A stretch of 64,000 nt of DNA from Eubacterium sp. (GTDB taxonomy: Bacteria > Bacillota > Clostridia > Oscillospirales > Acutalibacteraceae), in contig JAFSRN010000016.1 of NCBI GenBank assembly GCA_017446095.1, positions 1 through 64,000 on the forward strand. Direction: 5' to 3'. Below the pieces are notes generated by a model. It worked only from the letters and a program-made list of their open reading frames with translations. It was not told the origin of the DNA and made no database searches. The stretch's first letter is position 1. Each line of letters starts with the position of its first letter. The position numbers and the translations under genes were made by a program. Of this stretch, positions 59,396-64,000 are shown in pieces.

Positions 59396-60988
59396 ATGGC
59401 TAAAAAGAAAGCCGCCGTTGCAACTTCGGGAGCACCGGCGGAAAAGAAGTACATGAAGCCATCAGAGATTGTCACCTTCGGTGTGGGACTTTTCGGCGTT
59501 GCACTGCTTTCGGGCTGGATGCCGGACTACACTATGACATTCTTTGCTGACTTCGCGTTTAAGGGCAAGGGCTTTGACTCGGCACAGCTTGCAACAGTTG
59601 TATCCACCGTGTTCGGTGTTGCAGGTATTGTCGGTGCGATTATGGAGTTGATTATCGGCATCCTTGTTGACCGCACAAGAACAAGCCTCGGCAAGGTTAA
59701 GCCTTGGGTTGGCTTCGGCGCAATCCCGTTTGCCGTTATTGCAATGCTCGTGTTCGTTGCACCGGATACAAATTCATTCACCGTTGCAACAATCTGGATG
59801 TTTGTAATCTATTCGCTTTACATTGCAATTTCGTGCGCGGTTGAATCGCCTGCAAACTGCTTCGGCGCGCTTTGCTCACCTAATCCGAAGGAGAGGTCAA
59901 GCGCTATTTCAATCGCGTCGTTCTTAAAGAGCGTTGGTCAGTCGGGCGGTCAGGTAGTAATCATTGTTGTGCCTGCAATTATGAAGGCTATCATGGGCAA
60001 GCAGCAGTACAAAAATGCAGAGGGTCAGGGTCTTGACCTTATCATTTCCACCGCTGTGTGCGCACTCGGTATGATCCTGTTTGTAATGATTTTCTTCGCA
60101 AACAACGAGGAACGCGTTCCCTATAGTACCGACAAGGTTTCGCTTATCGAATCAATCAAGCTCGTATTCACAAACAAGAACCTGCTTATGGTTTCGCTCA
60201 CCAAACTTTTCGGCTTCGGTCGCGGCGTGTACGGCACGGTTTCGCTTTACATAGCAGTTTATCTTCTCGGCTCAAAGGGCTTAAAGCTCGCACTTATGCT
60301 TCCTATGGGTATAGGTACTGCTGTAGGTACTCTGCTTGTAAACTTTGTACTTAAAAAATTCTCAACCAAAAAGACGTTCATCCTGTTCTGCTGCTACGGC
60401 GCTTCGTCGCTTGCAATCCTGTACTTCGTTTCAAGAGGTATCGGCTTCAACAGCACACTTATTGTTCCGTTCCTTGTCCTCAACTTCTTCTGCGGTATTC
60501 AGCACGGTAACACAAACGTTACGCCGAATATCATGATTGCGGACTGCGTTGACGAAATGGAATACAAAACAGGCAAACGTCAGGAAGGTCTTGCTTACGC
60601 AGGCTACGGTCTGTTTTCAAAGATTGCGTCCGCGCTCACAAAATGGCTTGCACCCGTACTCGTTTACACATGGTCGGGCTACCAGTTCTCAAAGAGCGCA
60701 AACGTTGCATATGCAACGCAGACAGACGCAACGCTCAACAGATTCCTTGCAATATACACAATCATACCCGCAGTTTTCGTAGTGCTTCAGTTCCTGCCGA
60801 TTCTCTTCTACGATATGGTAGGCGAGAAGAAGGAAAGAATCACTGCTGCCCTTGCTGAAAAGAGAGCTGCCGAAGCAGGCGAAGCTGCTGACGAAGAGGC
60901 AACTGTTTTCGGCGAAGTAGCCGAGGCTATGGAAGCTCAGGCTGTTGAGGCAACCGAAGACGGCGAGCAAGTGGAAAAGGAGGGGTAA
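59396..60988 (+). CDS. GPH-family sugar:cation symporter
   Basis: 530 residues from the ATG at 59396 (AAAGGGG upstream). Twelve membrane helices; the GPH/MelB signature DRTRTSLGKVKPWVGFGA lies between helices 2 and 3, and IADCVDEMEYKTGKRQEGLAYAG matches the family's second conserved loop. Imports a glycoside or sugar with Na+ or H+. N-terminus and the last 40 residues (Ala/Glu-rich) are charged cytosolic tails. Followed 2 bp later by a membrane-anchored protein. Confidence 0.92.
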   Translation: MAKKKAAVATSGAPAEKKYMKPSEIVTFGVGLFGVALLSGWMPDYTMTFFADFAFKGKGFDSAQLATVVSTVFGVAGIVGAIMELIIGILVDRTRTSLGKVKPWVGFGAIPFAVIAMLVFVAPDTNSFTVATIWMFVIYSLYIAISCAVESPANCFGALCSPNPKERSSAISIASFLKSVGQSGGQVVIIVVPAIMKAIMGKQQYKNAEGQGLDLIISTAVCALGMILFVMIFFANNEERVPYSTDKVSLIESIKLVFTNKNLLMVSLTKLFGFGRGVYGTVSLYIAVYLLGSKGLKLALMLPMGIGTAVGTLLVNFVLKKFSTKKTFILFCCYGASSLAILYFVSRGIGFNSTLIVPFLVLNFFCGIQHGNTNVTPNIMIADCVDEMEYKTGKRQEGLAYAGYGLFSKIASALTKWLAPVLVYTWSGYQFSKSANVAYATQTDATLNRFLAIYTIIPAVFVVLQFLPILFYDMVGEKKERITAALAEKRAAEAGEAADEEATVFGEVAEAMEAQAVEATEDGEQVEKEG

Positions 60989-60990
60989 CA

Positions 60991-61977
60991 ATGGCTGATA
61001 AGAAAGAAAAGAAAAGCACTAGAACAGGTGCATATGCGGTTATCACATCTGTAGTTATGGCAGTTGTTCTTGTTGTTATTACCATCTTTGCTTACACCAC
61101 AAGGTACACGGCGTTCTCCCCTGAAAAAACTGTGCAGTCATACGTAGACGGCATTGTTCAGACAGGCGACGGCTACAATGCATACAAAACTACTCTTGTA
61201 AGCAAGAGCATGAAGTACGGCGACTTTATCATCAAGGGATATATGAACGCTTACGTTAACGACGGCGACGACGTTAAGCAGGCTGATTTCGTAGGCAGCG
61301 GTAACGATGCAGAGCAGAAGGCTATCGACAGCGTTTACTCGCAGATGTACGATTACTACATCGAGCTGCTTAACACCTACACCTGGGATGATTATGATTC
61401 CTTCTTCACCAAGTATTTTGAAAAGCTTGCTCAGGTAAGGCACGAGGTTTATAAGGACGAATATATGGACACCGAGTTTATGTTCGGCGCGCTTGAAGCA
61501 AACGTTCAGTCCTATGCAGATTCGCTCACAGGTACGGATGAAGTACTTGCAGCGGATAACAAAACCGTGCTTTCCGAGGCGACTAAAGGTAAGTATCAGG
61601 AAAAATTCGGCGACGATTACAAGCTCACAACCACTGTTAAAGAGGTTAAAGAGCTGTCAGCTGACGAAACAAAGGCTTACATCGAAGCGTACAAAACAAG
61701 CATTAAAGCCATTGCCGACAGCGGCGCTGCCAAAGCAGACGCACTCGGCGTAAAGGATGAGGACGACAACACTGCAAAAACCGATATGGTTGATACCTTC
61801 TCCTCCCTCGACCACAGCGAGGAAATCACTGCTGTTGCAGAGGTAACCTGCCAGGTTAAGGACGAAAAGGGCAAGGTTGATGTGGAAATTACCGTTCCTG
61901 CTGTTAAAATCGGCAAGAGCTGGTATATCGATAACACAAACCTCAGCACAAATCCGCTTTATATCGGACTCAAATAA
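60991..61977 (+). CDS. Membrane-anchored extracytoplasmic protein, unknown
   Basis: 328 residues. Short basic N-terminus, one span at about 14-35 (AVITSVVMAVVLVVITIFAY), then about 290 residues outside: acidic, helical and repetitive in Tyr/Asp (YDYYIELLNTYTWDDYDSFF), with a small beta end (VEITVPAVKIGKSWYID). AAGGAGGGG ribosome site. Two bp from the sugar transporter, so co-translated and perhaps a partner, though no known family. Confidence 0.7.
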   Translation: MADKKEKKSTRTGAYAVITSVVMAVVLVVITIFAYTTRYTAFSPEKTVQSYVDGIVQTGDGYNAYKTTLVSKSMKYGDFIIKGYMNAYVNDGDDVKQADFVGSGNDAEQKAIDSVYSQMYDYYIELLNTYTWDDYDSFFTKYFEKLAQVRHEVYKDEYMDTEFMFGALEANVQSYADSLTGTDEVLAADNKTVLSEATKGKYQEKFGDDYKLTTTVKEVKELSADETKAYIEAYKTSIKAIADSGAAKADALGVKDEDDNTAKTDMVDTFSSLDHSEEITAVAEVTCQVKDEKGKVDVEITVPAVKIGKSWYIDNTNLSTNPLYIGLK

Positions 61978-61992
61978 ATGTAAGTATTGTAG

Positions 61993-62020
61993 GGGAGGGT
62001 CTCCTGACCCTCCCGTTTTA
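61993..62020 (+). terminator. Terminator after the transporter operon
   Basis: GGGAGGGTC-TCCT-GACCCTCCC perfect 9-bp stem, then GTTTTATTT. Confidence 0.85.
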
Positions 62021-62040
62021 TTTGGTTATATAGTTTTGTT

Positions 62041-63519
62041 ATGAAAAAGATTACTAAAATTATTTGTATAATGCTTGCCGCGCTTATGGCGTTTTCCGGC
62101 ACAAGCGTTGCGTTTGCAAAGCAAAAGGTCACGCCCGTTATCGTTATGCACGGGCTCGGCGGCGCCGATTTGTACAACAACTACGGCACCAAAGAGCAGT
62201 CTATGATTCCGCAGTACGGTCTTGATACCGACGCTATGCTCAAAAACGAAGTCCTTATGCAGGAAGCAGTTAAGCTGCTTGATAACGACAGAAAGGTCAA
62301 CTATAACAAGCTGTTTAAGGAACTCGGCAAAATTGTGGGCAGCACGGGCTTTAACTGCACCAAAAACGGCAACCCGCAAAAGGGGCAGGGCATTGCAGAC
62401 GAGTGGTACGATTCCGTTGCAAACCACAAGGACTACCTCGACAGGCGCAATTTTTCCATTAACTCAATCGCCAAGCAGGTAGTGCGCGAGGTCGGCGCAA
62501 AGAACGTTTACGCCTTCAATTACGACTGGCGCCTTGATATGTACGAAACTGCGAAGAAGCTGCGCAAGCTCGTTGTTGCGGTTAAGAAAAAGACCGGCGC
62601 AAAAAAGGTTACGATTGTCGGTATGTCGCTCGGCGGCGCGGTTATCAGCGCGTATATGGACGCGTACAAAACCAAAAACGATGTTGAAAAATATGTTTTT
62701 GTAAACGGCGCGCAGCAGGGCACGGACGCAACAAGGCTGTTCCTGCTCGACTTCAAGATGGATAAAAAAGGCGTGCTGTCCTACCTCAAGCACCTTGAAA
62801 CTGCGTTTGAGGGCGGCGCACAGCTTGAAACGTTCAGGGCGGTCAACGCACTCGGCGACGTGAGAATCGGCATCGCGGTAAACAAGCTCAACAAGCAGAT
62901 TTGCCAGAATCCCAAGCGGCGCAGGCAGTTTTACGTTACGGTTATGAAGCCGTGGCTTGCAAACTGTCCGTCCCCGTGGGAGTGTATTCCGTACAAGGAT
63001 TTCAGCACCGCTGTTGAAAGGATGAGCAAGTACGGCATCCTCGATAAAAAGAGCGGGCTTTACAAAAAAATCGTGCGCTATCACAAGATTCAGGGCAGGT
63101 TCACAAAGAATGTTAAGTGGGCTAAAAAGCACGGCGCAGAGGTTATTGTTATTGCTAACTACGGCACAAAGGGGCTGCCGATTACGTCCAAAAAGAACAA
63201 TAACACCGATATGGTTATCGACACAAAGTATGCCTCAATCGGCGCAACCGTTGCGCAGTACGGCAAAAAGGTAAAGGGCAGCGGCAAGTATGTATCGCCC
63301 GACAGAGCGATAGACGCGTCCACCTGCGCAGTACCAAACAGCACATGGTTCTTCAAAAACGTAACGCACGGTATGTGGCGTTACAACACGCAGGGCACAA
63401 AGATGCTCGCGCGGATTATAACGTTCAAGGGCAAATGCACCGTGAGCACATACAAAAAGAAATACGGCAAAAAACAGTTTGTTGCTGCAGATAAAGAACA
63501 AAACATAAAAAATGTGTGA
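62041..63519 (+). CDS. Secreted lipase/LCAT-like alpha/beta hydrolase
   Basis: 492 residues. Signal peptide about 1-26 ending AFA. Oxyanion loop VIVMHGLGGADLYNN, NVYAFNYDWRLDMYETAKKL (typical of LCAT-type lipases) and nucleophile Ser196 in VGMSLGGAVISAY. The His of the triad is probably in KNVTHGMW near the C-terminus. No lysine-rich Fn3 module, unlike other exported proteins here. Weak ribosome site: the terminator lies only 20 bp upstream. Confidence 0.87.
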   Translation: MKKITKIICIMLAALMAFSGTSVAFAKQKVTPVIVMHGLGGADLYNNYGTKEQSMIPQYGLDTDAMLKNEVLMQEAVKLLDNDRKVNYNKLFKELGKIVGSTGFNCTKNGNPQKGQGIADEWYDSVANHKDYLDRRNFSINSIAKQVVREVGAKNVYAFNYDWRLDMYETAKKLRKLVVAVKKKTGAKKVTIVGMSLGGAVISAYMDAYKTKNDVEKYVFVNGAQQGTDATRLFLLDFKMDKKGVLSYLKHLETAFEGGAQLETFRAVNALGDVRIGIAVNKLNKQICQNPKRRRQFYVTVMKPWLANCPSPWECIPYKDFSTAVERMSKYGILDKKSGLYKKIVRYHKIQGRFTKNVKWAKKHGAEVIVIANYGTKGLPITSKKNNNTDMVIDTKYASIGATVAQYGKKVKGSGKYVSPDRAIDASTCAVPNSTWFFKNVTHGMWRYNTQGTKMLARIITFKGKCTVSTYKKKYGKKQFVAADKEQNIKNV

Positions 63520-63666
63520 GGCATTTGCCCACCTGTACTAAAGGAGAACAAGGCATAAATAATAACCAAGGCTGTCGCCTTGGTTATTTATTTTAACGAT
63601 GTTATTGTGCAAAAGAATAAGGATGAGGCTTATTATCCTTTAGCACAGGTGGGCTTTACCTCACAC
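63514..63666. repeat. 153-bp inverted-repeat element overlapping the lipase stop
   Basis: GTGTGAGGC...CCCACCTGTACTAAAGGA (63514-63545) is complementary, with a few mismatches, to 63636-63666 (TCCTTTAGCACAGGTGGGC ... CTCACAC). The left end includes the lipase stop codon. Inside is a perfect 12-bp hairpin AATAACCAAGGC / GCCTTGGTTATT (63561-63588) ahead of a T-rich stretch, a probable terminator for the lipase. Confidence 0.7.
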
Positions 63667-63669
63667 TTT

Positions 63670-63735
63670 TTTGTAGGGGGCGACGTCCTCGGCGCCCCGC
63701 ATAATGTAGGGAGCGCCGACACAGCGCTCCTTTTT
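63670..63735. repeat. Two short hairpins, family II
   Basis: GGGGCGACG...GGCGCCCC and GGGAGCGCC...GCGCTCC followed by five T. The second probably ends transcription after the lipase region. Confidence 0.55.
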
Positions 63736-64000
63736 CTAATCATAAGTCTTTATAAGTTCAAACTCCTGCGACTTCAGCAGCTCAACCAAGTCCTTGTTGT
63801 CCTTGATTTTACGCTCGGTGATTATTCCGCCGCGAGCAAGATTTTTCGCCTCGTGGAAGTCAGAGCCGGACACAACCAGCTTGCCCGTTTTCTCCGCCCA
63901 TTTTGCCGCCTTGTCGTTCGTCTTTTTATCGCATTTGCCGTTGTAAATCTCAATGCCGTCAATGTATTTGGGATTGCAACGCAGGATGTACGGCCTGAAC
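63736..64000 (-). CDS. PHP-domain metal-dependent phosphoesterase, C-terminal part (cut by window end)
   Basis: Open to the right edge; about 87 residues visible, stop at 63736-63738. NPKYIDGIEIYNG, then NDKAAKWAEKTGKL and VSGSDFHEAKNLARGGIIT are the C-terminal PHP motifs, where Asp and His bind a metal. Likely a nucleotide or phosphoester hydrolase. Start lies outside the window. Confidence 0.8.
   Translation of the reverse strand, partial: FRPYILRCNPKYIDGIEIYNGKCDKKTNDKAAKWAEKTGKLVVSGSDFHEAKNLARGGIITERKIKDNKDLVELLKSQEFELIKTYD

Overview
The window looks like chromosome of a Gram-positive gut Clostridium relative, probably Oscillospiraceae/Ruminococcaceae. Supporting signs: L27 carries the N-terminal extension that is cut by the protease Prp, encoded between rplU and rpmA; Shine-Dalgarno sites are strong; sigma-A promoters are clear; and many exported proteins end in a lysine-rich Fn3-like module. 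This placement is inferred from gene content only. Bases 1 to about 23,200 are visibly AT-rich and mobile; bases 23,400 to 64,000 are more GC-rich and mostly housekeeping.

Mobile part. Bases 1-1976 are the end of a mobilization module: partial mobC, a MOBP-like relaxase, and a second gene wholly nested in the relaxase gene in another frame. A 56-bp piece of a tRNA-Tyr gene lies at 2049-2104 and is repeated exactly at 23119-23174 inside the intact tRNA-Tyr. The two copies bracket a 21-kb integrated element carrying a tyrosine integrase, a small coupled xis-like gene, an HUH rolling-circle-type Rep, a serine recombinase, a Fic protein, and a large secretome block. Repeated TGCCAC sites beside both att copies look like integrase arm sites. 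The relaxase block lies outside this pair and may belong to a second, tandemly inserted element.

The most interesting system is in the element at 6923-21453. An ECF-type sigma factor and a membrane anti-sigma factor head an operon with a 947-residue leucine-rich-repeat surface protein. A promoter-like sequence, GGCATA-N15-CACTAA, occurs upstream of the sigma gene and in three more places (about 11,187, 12,429 and 17,379), always with 15-bp spacing. Each copy precedes genes for exported proteins: Fn3 protein, zinc-ribbon membrane protein, two tandem CAP-domain proteins, Cys-rich lipoprotein, two transglutaminase-like proteins, and three very small ORFs/peptides. This reads as a mobile, self-contained regulon that remodels the cell surface.

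Chromosomal part: tRNA-Tyr and tRNA-Thr; asnB, nitroreductase, TetR regulator; Fn3-polysaccharide deacetylase; pnp and rpsO; a CAP protein behind a MITE-like insertion; rplU-prp-rpmA; an LRR-lipase fusion preceded by a strongly structured leader with an attenuator-like terminator; a lipoprotein; a PutP symporter; an FAD oxidoreductase; a CdaR-like regulator; a pseudouridine synthase with a DUF4830 protein; an FHA-FtsW/RodA-PBP cell-wall operon; aldose epimerase; acyltransferase; acyl-CoA ligase; a YjdF-like membrane protein; a GH30-like glycosidase; metF, a separate MetH-activation protein, metH lacking that domain, and an Rrf2 regulator; a GPH sugar transporter; a secreted lipase; and a partial PHP-domain protein at the right edge. 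Many intergenic spaces carry related palindromic repeats.
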